Source: a virus | IMG/VR virus record: IMGVR_UViG_3300016457_000870 | Coordinates: 1-25,031 of that record | Reading direction: 5' to 3' (one strand) | Length of the DNA: 25,031 bases | In this document: positions 10,817 to 17,858 of the stretch, in pieces | How positions within the stretch are numbered: position 1 is the first letter of the stretch | How the letters are laid out: each line of letters opens with the position of its first letter | Position numbers and translations under genes: made by a program | Notes under the pieces: model-generated | What the model was told of the DNA's origin: nothing | The model's database searches: none | The model's input: only the letters and a program-made list of their open reading frames with translations

Positions 10817-10978
10817 CTAACCCTTCTTCCGCCCCATAGCTATTCCTGCCAGCACATATAAGGCTTTCTCGATTACTCCACTTGCTTCTGAAGTAAGTGG
10901 CGCCAATATAGCTATTATGCAGATTGAAAATACTGCCACAATTACCAAGTCCTTGTCATCATAGTCTGTAAGTTTCAT
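10817..10978 (-). CDS. Small membrane protein, holin-like candidate
   Basis: 53 residues from ATG 10978. The N-terminus is acidic (KLTDYDDKDL), a hydrophobic helix spans about residues 11-27 (LVIVAVFSICIIAILAP), a second weaker hydrophobic stretch lies around 35-48, and the end is GRKKG. Size, two possible helices and a charged tail fit a small holin. It starts one base from the stop of the phospholipase-like gene, within the lysis region. Identity is inferred from position and topology only. Confidence 0.5.
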   Translation of the reverse strand: MKLTDYDDKDLVIVAVFSICIIAILAPLTSEASGVIEKALYVLAGIAMGRKKG

Positions 10979-10979
10979 G

Positions 10980-11351
10980 TCAATCCTCGTTACCAAAAGA
11001 GCTGTCCCCGCCCCTACTAACTGCTATGTAATAAGTTATGGCACGGTACAAAGCTGGTTCATCAAAAAGGTTATCCTCTTTCTCTACGATTGAAATCATG
11101 TTAAACAGGAATAGCCTGTCAGCAAATATCTTATCTTCCCGGTCTCCCCCTATTTCATACATGAAGTCATGCACTTGGCAGGCTTTAACCACATTCTGCC
11201 CCCATAAGGTGTCAGGGACTAACCAGTCCCCTATTTTCCCAGGACCTCAACCGTATTCATCAAGGCGCTCCTGCGGAAGAAGAAAGAAAGAAGGTGGGGC
11301 TAATATCTCCCCGAACTGCTCTAACTTAACCAATCTGCTAATGAAATCCAT
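10980..11351 (-). CDS. Prokaryotic phospholipase A2-like protein with in-frame TGA
   Basis: From ATG 11351 (AGAGGGA upstream) the frame runs 123 residues if the TGA at codon 35 (11247-11249) is read through. Downstream of the TGA is a GPGKIGDWLVPDT segment, then C58-Q-V-H61-D62-F-M-Y, the histidine-aspartate signature of phage and bacterial phospholipase A2-like proteins, and a helix with the second half of the fold. In relatives that I recall, the codon at the TGA position is the Cys of a Y/N-G-C-G-P-G motif. So this is a nonsense mutation, a sequencing error, or a UGA decoded as selenocysteine. If the TGA is a true stop, translation could restart at a GTG at 11192. Confidence 0.65.
11214..11249 (-). 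other. UGA codon with SECIS-like hairpin
   Basis: On the minus strand the TGA (11249-11247) is followed after 15 bases by GGGGAC (11231-11226), loop TGGTTA, GTCCCT (11219-11214): a 6-bp stem including one G-U pair, with G at the second loop position about 22 bases after the TGA. These values are within the published bacterial SECIS model (upper stem 4-16 bp, G among the first two loop bases, loop 16-37 nt from UGA). A hairpin this small can occur by chance. Confidence 0.35.
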
Positions 11352-11355
11352 TTGT

Positions 11356-11554
11356 TCATCCCTCTAAGAAATGCAGGGTGAGCTTAACTTCCTCTCCTTT
11401 TATGATAGGGTTGATTCCCCTTCTCATCTGACTCCTGATACCTGAATCCTGCGGTGTCGTATCAGGACGTGCCCAGGATTAGATTTGGCCAAGCGGGAGC
11501 AGTCATCTGTTAATCCCTGCATTATTCTATTCTTAAATAAGTTGTTTCTATGTA
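11356..11554 (-). other. Gap with two tiny overlapping ORFs
   Basis: This stretch holds only a 23-codon ORF (11427-11356; begins MRRGINPIIKGEE) and a 32-codon ORF (11522-11424; begins MQGLTDDCSRLAK). They are linked by an ATGA stop/start overlap, and the first also overlaps an ATG near 11357 by ATGA. Such coupling hints at real translation, but no ribosome site is convincing and no family is recognised. Confidence 0.3.
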
Positions 11555-11848
11555 TTATTTCGGGTCATACTCCACATGAAAAATGTCTCGTTCATCATCA
11601 TATTCTACTACGTCAAAACCCTTTCCAACAGCATTCTTAATAAACTCTTTAAGCATTCCCTGCCTCTTAAAATCGAAGGCTTTCCCGTCGTAATGAAAAC
11701 TCCCAGGGCTATGATTCCCTTCCATTAGCGAAGTAACAAAGAAATCTAAATTATGACTGAAATATAATTTAGCTACATGCCCAAAAGCTTTACGGGTATG
11801 TTGGCTTAGTCTTCCCTTCACTCCCTGTTTTATCCATACCGTGTTCAT
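11555..11848 (-). CDS. M15-type peptidase, probable endolysin
   Basis: 97 residues from ATG 11848 (GGAGGAACTACTTG upstream). It carries the zinc-peptidase pattern of the M15 family: an SPGS-x-HYDGKAFDF segment with zinc ligands H52 and D59, and a C-terminal DIFHVEYDP with H91, the usual 'H-x-H-x-E-Y' region. One of the two usual histidines of that strand is replaced (I-F-H instead of H-x-H). Members cleave peptidoglycan cross-links (L-Ala-D-Glu or D-Ala-D-Ala type). No signal peptide, so it would need a holin. Overlaps the next gene upstream by 59 bases. Confidence 0.65.
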   Translation of the reverse strand: MNTVWIKQGVKGRLSQHTRKAFGHVAKLYFSHNLDFFVTSLMEGNHSPGSFHYDGKAFDFKRQGMLKEFIKNAVGKGFDVVEYDDERDIFHVEYDPK

Positions 11849-11996
11849 CAAGTAGTTCCTCCGAATAGGCTGTAACGGCTGTCTCTATCAATCTAAGGTA
11901 TTGCCTGACCTCCCTCATGCAACCCTCTATTGCGGTCGTTGCGTTTCTAACAGCATGCCATAGATACTTCAAATCCTTCAATTCCTGCTCTGTCAT
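11790..11996 (-). CDS. Small phage protein upstream of the peptidase
   Basis: 68 residues, helical (TEQELKDLKYLWHAVRNATTAIEGCMREV), ending in a basic tail. Its ATG overlaps the stop of the preceding gene (ATGA), and its 3' end overlaps the peptidase gene by 59 bases, so it is embedded in the lysis operon. No family recognised; a spanin or antiholin role cannot be supported, as there is no lipobox or membrane helix. Confidence 0.5.
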   Translation of the reverse strand: MTEQELKDLKYLWHAVRNATTAIEGCMREVRQYLRLIETAVTAYSEELLDEHGMDKTGSEGKTKPTYP

Positions 11997-12310
11997 TCCG
12001 GCACCTCAGCATTTACGCTCCTGGCGATATTAATCATCAGCTTCCGTTGATAAACTTGTTCCACTTTGACATCAGCTAATTTCTCGGCAAGATTATTAGA
12101 TATAACCTCACACATTTCCTTGTCTGTCTTCTTATCCCATAACTCCGAAATGGCTTCTTTGCTTTCGTCGCTTGACAGCTTAGTCCTGCTGTTACCGTTC
12201 TTTTTTGAGTTGGGCAACAAAAACCTTTTAATCCCCATAGCACCACCTCCAATAACTACAAGCGCTCCTATCCCGAAATTGACTATCTCCGCTGTTGTCA
12301 TAGATTCCAT
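11993..12310 (-). CDS. Membrane-anchored phage protein, possibly lysis-related
   Basis: 105 residues from ATG 12310 (TTGGAGATGTAAA upstream). One transmembrane helix lies near the N-terminus (residues about 10-30, VNFGIGALVVIGGGAMGI), then a short linker and a mostly helical, charged C-terminal domain. The layout resembles small single-pass phage proteins (Rz-like or holin-like) next to endolysins. ATGA overlap with the next gene. Role inferred from topology and neighbours. Confidence 0.5.
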   Translation of the reverse strand: MESMTTAEIVNFGIGALVVIGGGAMGIKRFLLPNSKKNGNSRTKLSSDESKEAISELWDKKTDKEMCEVISNNLAEKLADVKVEQVYQRKLMINIARSVNAEVPE

Positions 12311-12352
12311 TTTACATCTCCAAGTTAGAGTTAGGTTGCTTCAATTATTGCT

Positions 12353-12934
12353 TTAAAAATCGGATCCATATTTCCGGCTAAGTGGCAGGTTATCGTAATA
12401 CGATGTCATTTCGTGTTTCAGGGTGCCTATGGTTTCCGGCAGTTTGTTTTTCAAACGCTCAAGCTGATATATTCCTTTAATATCGGGGATAAGATCATCC
12501 ATTAATTTAGCCGCTTCCGCATCGTCTGTTTTAGTAGCCAGAATCAACAGACAGAGCAGTTTATACGCATCAGCCAACTGGTCCTGTGGATCTCCGATTT
12601 CTTTTTTAAGTTTTGCCCTGAGTCGATTCTTGTTTAACAGGGCTTCCTCGTTTGCCACGTCTTCAGAGGTCTTGAGGCGTATAGTCCCATTTTCGTTAAT
12701 CAATGATTTGCGGTCCCGGTAGGACATTGCAATAAGCTGGGCACCCGGTACTTTGATAGCATGCAGGGTCATATCCGGCGCAACCCAGATTTCAGCAAGG
12801 TCGGCTAAATCAACCAGCTTTTTTCCATCCCACCGAAGGCGTTCAAGACCAACGCCTTTAGGGAGAGAGCCAATTTCGGTATCTCCATTTGGGGTAATGT
12901 TTGTTATTATGTCGTCTTGGATTATTGCTTTCAT
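12353..12934 (-). CDS. Phage protein downstream of the tail fibre (possible fibre-associated)
   Basis: 193 residues. The N-terminal 80 residues are beta-rich (KAIIQDDIITNITPNG, then a W-containing strand), and the C-terminal part is helical and charged. The gene starts 4 bases after the stop of the fibre gene with only an A-run before the ATG and no Shine-Dalgarno, so it is probably translated by coupling. Position suggests a fibre-assembly or tail-associated protein; I do not recognise a named family. Confidence 0.45.
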   Translation of the reverse strand: MKAIIQDDIITNITPNGDTEIGSLPKGVGLERLRWDGKKLVDLADLAEIWVAPDMTLHAIKVPGAQLIAMSYRDRKSLINENGTIRLKTSEDVANEEALLNKNRLRAKLKKEIGDPQDQLADAYKLLCLLILATKTDDAEAAKLMDDLIPDIKGIYQLERLKNKLPETIGTLKHEMTSYYDNLPLSRKYGSDF

Positions 12935-12938
12935 TTTT

Positions 12939-13733
12939 TTAGGCTTGCTTGTAGACTATTGTATAGCCCTTCATGTGTGCGCCACCTCTGCCAATCTCCT
13001 CTTTCAGTTGAATCGCCATTGTGTACCAACCGCTTTTTGCCGACACATTAAGAATGGACTCAGATGTCCAGGCATATGAACTTTCGTGCACATCAACGGT
13101 AGAACTATTGCTCCCACCAATAACAAATCTCGCATAGACTCGATATCCAGGTGTCTCAGAGACAAGGTTTGCTACCATAGCTAAAACTTCTGCATTCGCA
13201 GGGATATAGATTCTGTGGTTTAATACAGTGACCCAGTCTGTTCCTGTCATACTCACCACTGGACTTGCATCTGACGCCGATACCAAATTAACGGAATAAG
13301 ACTCAATATTTCCAAGGTCATGTGAAATCGAACCTATTGCAGAATCAAGGGCTCCTGCCTTATTATCCAAACCTTTCAGATGCGCCGAAAGGTCGTTCAC
13401 GTCAGAAGTTTCCGCCACATCAGTCGGCGTATAATTTGACGGATTCCAGTCAATATCAATTTTATCCCCATCAAGGTATGCACCGTCCGTAAAGTCCTGT
13501 CCACAGGGCTTATCGTTCGCAAGATCCCATATAGATAACCATGCTGAATTTGCTTCGTTCCGAACTTTCAGGATATGATTTGTCGTATCAACCCAAAGCT
13601 GTCCAGCTACTATATTTGCTGGAGCTGAGGTTCCCTTAAATGTCGATTTGAGCACGGCAAAGTTATCCTTTATCTGCTGCAAGTCGGTTGCTGCTACATG
13701 CCCTCCGCCATAAGTGTCATCATCCCATGCCAT
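12939..13733 (-). CDS. Tail fibre / receptor-binding protein candidate
   Basis: 264 residues, ATG 13733 with AGGGGGAAT upstream. The N-terminus (AWDDDTYGGGHVAATDLQQI) and the following G-Q-L-W-V-D-T-T segment with V-R-N-E are typical of phage tail-fibre N-terminal regions. Then come a helical neck (residues about 110-145) and a beta-rich C-terminal domain (about 165-264) that could be a receptor-binding head. It directly follows the tip protein gene. The overall fibre assignment is reasonable; receptor unknown. Confidence 0.6.
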   Translation of the reverse strand: MAWDDDTYGGGHVAATDLQQIKDNFAVLKSTFKGTSAPANIVAGQLWVDTTNHILKVRNEANSAWLSIWDLANDKPCGQDFTDGAYLDGDKIDIDWNPSNYTPTDVAETSDVNDLSAHLKGLDNKAGALDSAIGSISHDLGNIESYSVNLVSASDASPVVSMTGTDWVTVLNHRIYIPANAEVLAMVANLVSETPGYRVYARFVIGGSNSSTVDVHESSYAWTSESILNVSAKSGWYTMAIQLKEEIGRGGAHMKGYTIVYKQA

Positions 13734-13743
13734 TTTATTCCCC

Positions 13744-16182
13744 CTACTGACAAAATTTTAAAGTGAAGTTCTCCACCAAAGCATTTACATTTATATTTGG
13801 ATCTGTAATTGTTATTTCCATCTGAAAATATCGCCCGGTTGCGATTGCAGATAATATTTCCAATTTTCTCACTTCACTTGTCGGTGGACTCGTATCCCCA
13901 TATTTCAGTTTCATGGCAACTGAAGGACCAGCGCTCAACGTAAATATCTCATTCCAGGTCTTTGTGCTTGCGCCGCCCTGATCCCAGGTTGTAGGACTTG
14001 GAAGCTGATCATCCCATGTGGTGCCGGCACCGGTTACCGCAATATCAGCAGAACAATAAATCAAATACCTGCCGCTTGTTCCCCGGTCATAAATTGGAGA
14101 GGTATATGTCCCGACCAGGACATCGGCGGTATGAGAGCATTTCAAATAATCATCGCTTAAATATGTTGTGTGCTCTGTATTGTCATGGGTTCCCACCCCA
14201 TTATAATCGCAAGTTTCCGTGTTCTGCACAGTCCAGCCATCTGGCGGATCAATCATTGTTACTGCCTTTGATCTGGGGGTATCACCATACTCCCCGTTGT
14301 TACACAGGGTATTTGCTATAAAAGTGTGATTTCCCGGTTTCACTCCATACAATGAAAAATTTGGAGCTCTCAAAGCCGCTAAAAATATTGCGCCTGCCCA
14401 GGAAGTACCAAGACGGAACTCATAAAGTTCAACATCTGTATCACTTACTTTAGCGGAATAAAGATTTATTGTATTGGAATTTACAATCGCCTCCAGAGAA
14501 CCCAAAGAATCCGGTGCACTCGTATATCCCTTCACCATATTATGCAATTTGATATCGTTTACATCTGCCTGTTTTGTTCCCCATATGGACACGACTTTGA
14601 GCCTGACATAATAATCCTGACCCTCCTCCACATTTTCTATGGCAAAATCCGTGTTCACATTATAGAGATACTCATAATCTATATTATCATATGAAAGATA
14701 AACCTCCACATGATCAAACCAGGCATAAGTAGAGGGGACATCGAAAGTAATATTTAGCCTGGTGAAAGTTCTCAATCTATAATTATAGGTTTCTTCCGTC
14801 ATACTTGCATTTTCCACAGCAGGCGGTTCATCTGTTGGATCAGGCAGGGAACAAGCGTAAACGCCTTCAATAGCCGTATCATAATCGTCATCATATAAAT
14901 CCAGGCTCTCATAAGACATGACTAATTCAATCAAACCATCCGGCAATATATTAGCATCCTGCACTCTCATCAACTGTGAGGATATGGAAAGGGCGGAGTA
15001 ATTCAAAGTAATAATATCATGAGGTTCTAATTTCAGAGCATCGTCCCGAAAGCGGCCTGAAATTGTACGATCTAATCGTAACCGCTCTAAATTATATGTC
15101 CCTAAATTTGCCGCCATTTCTCTGTCAGTGCAACCTAACAAATCCAATTGCCTGACTACTCCGGTATCGTCTCCTATCATTAAATCGTCAGTGACAAATC
15201 CTTTTTCTTTGTCAATCAATCTAACCCTCATGCCGTCCGGCTTTTTAAACTTAGACGGCTGGGAAATGGAGATTGCGGCCCTGCCCTGGACATCCTGGAC
15301 TATATGCTCATCATCTAAAGTCATACAGGAGCTTTCGTAATTCAGGTCTGCATATCTCAGATAATATTTACCGTCAAACCAGACCAATGTTCCGCGGAAG
15401 TGGGCCATTATATTGTTTATCGTGTCGATAGCGGCCTCATCTTTCGTTACAACCAGATTCAATGTCCAGCCCTTTGTGTCGCAATAATTAGCTGCCGCCG
15501 TCCATGAGGTTATATCCAGTTTTGCGGAATTTATCCCCATTCCGTATCTGTTATTGGTAATGTAGTCGTATAAAGCCAGGACCGGATTATCAGACCATGC
15601 TGTTGAACTATCTCTAAAATCAAACAGCTTGCGCCCCTTGAGCTCGACCTGCCGACTCGGCATATTCTGGAAATAATCCATATTATACTTTAACCTAAAA
15701 ACAATATAACAGGTATATCTCAGGGGATCAGTCCATTCGGCCAAAGCGGCATGAAGAGTGGCATCGACCGCTTGGTTTGACGCACCATTATGAAATGCAT
15801 ACCAAACTTTATTTCCAAATTCTTTTTCAAGCTTATCGCCCAACCATACTTGGTCATTTCCGCCAGCAGTGTTTATACTGTCACATTCTCCTTCGCTCAA
15901 GGTCTGCACAATCCAAAGATATTTATTATCCTCTCCAGATGTACCCAGATAGACATCATTCCCGCCAACTTTTTGCGTACCATAAACTACACGTATCGGC
16001 TCCTGCGTTGACCTTGTGTTAAGCTTCAGGCCTTGGTCTTTAGCCTGATCAAGGGGGGAAGTATCCGGGGCATCCGGTCTGTTAAGCATGCCATAGGCAG
16101 TTGAAACAACGGATACCGCAACCGCAATATATGCCCCGTAAGCCTTAGCGAATCCCGCTACAGCTGCTATTGCCGTGCCCAT
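13744..16182 (-). CDS. Tail tip / host-specificity protein (gpJ or GTA-gp15 type)
   Basis: 812 residues from ATG 16182; GGGGGAAATAAA precedes it, and longer starts overlap the NlpC/P60 gene. A hydrophobic N-terminal stretch (about residues 5-32) is followed by a region with P-x-R-V-V-Y-G-T-x-K-V-G-G that is characteristic of tip proteins, then a large beta-rich hub section, fibronectin-III-like strands (about 500-570), and a C-terminal domain. It is the fourth member of the distal-tail/hub/peptidase/tip series and would form the central tip contacting the host surface. Confidence 0.75.
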   Translation of the reverse strand: MGTAIAAVAGFAKAYGAYIAVAVSVVSTAYGMLNRPDAPDTSPLDQAKDQGLKLNTRSTQEPIRVVYGTQKVGGNDVYLGTSGEDNKYLWIVQTLSEGECDSINTAGGNDQVWLGDKLEKEFGNKVWYAFHNGASNQAVDATLHAALAEWTDPLRYTCYIVFRLKYNMDYFQNMPSRQVELKGRKLFDFRDSSTAWSDNPVLALYDYITNNRYGMGINSAKLDITSWTAAANYCDTKGWTLNLVVTKDEAAIDTINNIMAHFRGTLVWFDGKYYLRYADLNYESSCMTLDDEHIVQDVQGRAAISISQPSKFKKPDGMRVRLIDKEKGFVTDDLMIGDDTGVVRQLDLLGCTDREMAANLGTYNLERLRLDRTISGRFRDDALKLEPHDIITLNYSALSISSQLMRVQDANILPDGLIELVMSYESLDLYDDDYDTAIEGVYACSLPDPTDEPPAVENASMTEETYNYRLRTFTRLNITFDVPSTYAWFDHVEVYLSYDNIDYEYLYNVNTDFAIENVEEGQDYYVRLKVVSIWGTKQADVNDIKLHNMVKGYTSAPDSLGSLEAIVNSNTINLYSAKVSDTDVELYEFRLGTSWAGAIFLAALRAPNFSLYGVKPGNHTFIANTLCNNGEYGDTPRSKAVTMIDPPDGWTVQNTETCDYNGVGTHDNTEHTTYLSDDYLKCSHTADVLVGTYTSPIYDRGTSGRYLIYCSADIAVTGAGTTWDDQLPSPTTWDQGGASTKTWNEIFTLSAGPSVAMKLKYGDTSPPTSEVRKLEILSAIATGRYFQMEITITDPNINVNALVENFTLKFCQ

Positions 16183-16183
16183 T

Positions 16184-16651
16184 TTATTTCCCCCACCTGT
16201 ATGCCTGCTTGATAGTGTATGCCTGTAAACTGGCCAGGGCAACTCCCGCATCGGTAAATGCAGAAAGCACCTTATCCCCGCCGGCATGAATTCCAATTGT
16301 CAATTCGCCCGTTTCCTTGTTTTTCAAAATGAGGAGATCACCGGTAAATGCAAACTTCGGTTTTATCTTTTCTCCTAAACTTGCTAAAAATCTAAACAAT
16401 GTGGCCTTTGCCCTCGGCTTATTCGTGTTCCATAAGGCAGAATATGTCTCTCTTGTAATTCCCTCGAATACATCCGGCACAGGAAGATTTCGTTTTTTTG
16501 CTACATCTAAGAGAAGGCTTACACAATCATATCCATTAGAGAATGAGCCATTACCCAAAGAATATTTGGCACCTACCAGGCCAGACGTCATCTCCGCCAT
16601 TCTCAATTTTTTCTTTTGCGTTTTCATACTGCCCTGTTTTTCCCCCACCAT
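16184..16651 (-). CDS. NlpC/P60-like tail peptidase
   Basis: 155 residues from ATG 16651 (an internal ATG at 16627 is also possible). The catalytic Cys lies in NGYDCVSLLLDV (C43) and the His in GIHAGGDKVLSAF (H122), the order and spacing of NlpC/P60 peptidases found at tail tips (lambda gpK, GTA gp14). Such enzymes cut peptidoglycan peptides during genome entry. It overlaps the upstream gene by 28 bases and ends one base from the tip gene start. Confidence 0.75.
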   Translation of the reverse strand: MVGEKQGSMKTQKKKLRMAEMTSGLVGAKYSLGNGSFSNGYDCVSLLLDVAKKRNLPVPDVFEGITRETYSALWNTNKPRAKATLFRFLASLGEKIKPKFAFTGDLLILKNKETGELTIGIHAGGDKVLSAFTDAGVALASLQAYTIKQAYRWGK

Positions 16652-17253
16652 ATTTCCCTGTCAACAATCGATGGTAGCCACCTGAACCCACCAAAATTAT
16701 TTGTATTGCTCAAGGCCGCGCATCTTGCGTAGGACCTGTCGCACCAGGTCTCCCCGCCCGAATATCCGCACTCCGCGCCCTTAAAGACCTTCCACCTGCA
16801 TGATGCAGAATGTTTTGCCAAAGTCTTTTGAGACCAGCGGTTAAAAATACTCGAAACCGTAAGGCTTAGCTTCTCTTCCGTAAGCCCCCACCCATTTATA
16901 AACCCCTCAAAAAGAGTCTGCGGTGAAGCAATAACCGCATAATCAGAATCAAGCACGGCTAATTTAAGGCTGACGTCGCTGCCCTGGGGAATTCCGCCTA
17001 CGAAAGCGGAAGTAAGTTCGTCGTCAAGGTTATCTATCTCCAATTTTACCTGATCAATGACCTTGTTCAGGCTGTATTGTATGGGCTGGCTCTTAAAACC
17101 TCTTGGGTTGAACAAATTATCCCCTATCGCAATGGGCACATCGCAATCCGTATAACGATAATGAGTGCCATCTATTTCCATATCGATGAGTTTGAAGGGC
17201 CTCAACTCTTCGGCTTCCAGTTGAGCCATTATATTGGAATCAATATCACGCAT
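16624..17253 (-). CDS. Tail hub protein (DUF2163 / gpL-like)
   Basis: 209 residues. The N-terminal 130 residues are beta-rich (IDGTHYRYTDCDVPIAIG). The C-terminal part has four conserved cysteines (C152, C162, C171, C178) in the order C-x9-C-x8-C-x6-C followed by NNFGGFRWLP, the pattern of lambda gpL and GTA gp13 proteins, in which the cysteines hold an iron-sulfur cluster. It is expected to form the hub between distal tail and tip. It overlaps the distal tail gene by 8 bases and the peptidase gene by 28. Confidence 0.8.
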   Translation of the reverse strand: MRDIDSNIMAQLEAEELRPFKLIDMEIDGTHYRYTDCDVPIAIGDNLFNPRGFKSQPIQYSLNKVIDQVKLEIDNLDDELTSAFVGGIPQGSDVSLKLAVLDSDYAVIASPQTLFEGFINGWGLTEEKLSLTVSSIFNRWSQKTLAKHSASCRWKVFKGAECGYSGGETWCDRSYARCAALSNTNNFGGFRWLPSIVDREIWWGKNRAV

Positions 17254-17857
17254 TTAACAACCCTTTAATCTTTAATCCAGAAGTTATCAGTTTGTTGTAA
17301 AAATTATTGTAGCTCATTTTGTCTTCTTCAAATCGGCCATGGATTTTCAAATACCCGGTAAAATCAGCGGTAATTCGCTCCCCACTAACTGGTGCGGAAT
17401 AAAAGTTGATCTTATCCGCGCCGTCCGCTCCCGCCTCCCCGCTAAAATTATAGTCCACTCCTTCAGATTGAGTGACCCCATCAACTTTCACTGTAACGTC
17501 CGAGCCTGTCTTACAGGGTAAATTAAAATCAACAGTTGTGCTGTCCCCCGTTCCGACATATTCGCCCTGGTAACTATCCACCTCCATATACTCGGCCAGG
17601 GTAGTATCCATAAATAAATTGAACGCTTCGAATGCTCCCCCCCGATCTATATGGAACTGCCATAAGATTCTGGCGTCCGCTATCGGGATTTTCTCAAAAT
17701 TCAGAGAAATATCCCTGGTCGGATATAATCGCTTCTGCTTTCGTTGCTCTTGCCCAAGGTCTTCGAAATTCGTGATTAACGTTTTACCGCTAATAAGATC
17801 CACATCAATGTTACTTGGAGCACCTGCCGGCGTTAAAGTGTTTGGGAATTTTGCCAT
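17246..17857 (-). CDS. Distal tail protein (DUF2460 type)
   Basis: 203 residues. An N-terminal basic motif (RKQKRLYPTRDISLNFEKIP) and an F-H-x-x-R-G-G-A-F-E-A-F-N-L-F segment match the DUF2460 family of distal tail proteins (GTA gp12). There is a beta-rich insert (about residues 95-165) with G-T-G-D-S-T-T-V-D-F and G-V-T-Q, probably a carbohydrate-binding-like domain. It starts one base after the tape-measure stop, in the expected order. Confidence 0.75.
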   Translation of the reverse strand: MAKFPNTLTPAGAPSNIDVDLISGKTLITNFEDLGQEQRKQKRLYPTRDISLNFEKIPIADARILWQFHIDRGGAFEAFNLFMDTTLAEYMEVDSYQGEYVGTGDSTTVDFNLPCKTGSDVTVKVDGVTQSEGVDYNFSGEAGADGADKINFYSAPVSGERITADFTGYLKIHGRFEEDKMSYNNFYNKLITSGLKIKGLLNA

Positions 17858-17858
17858 G

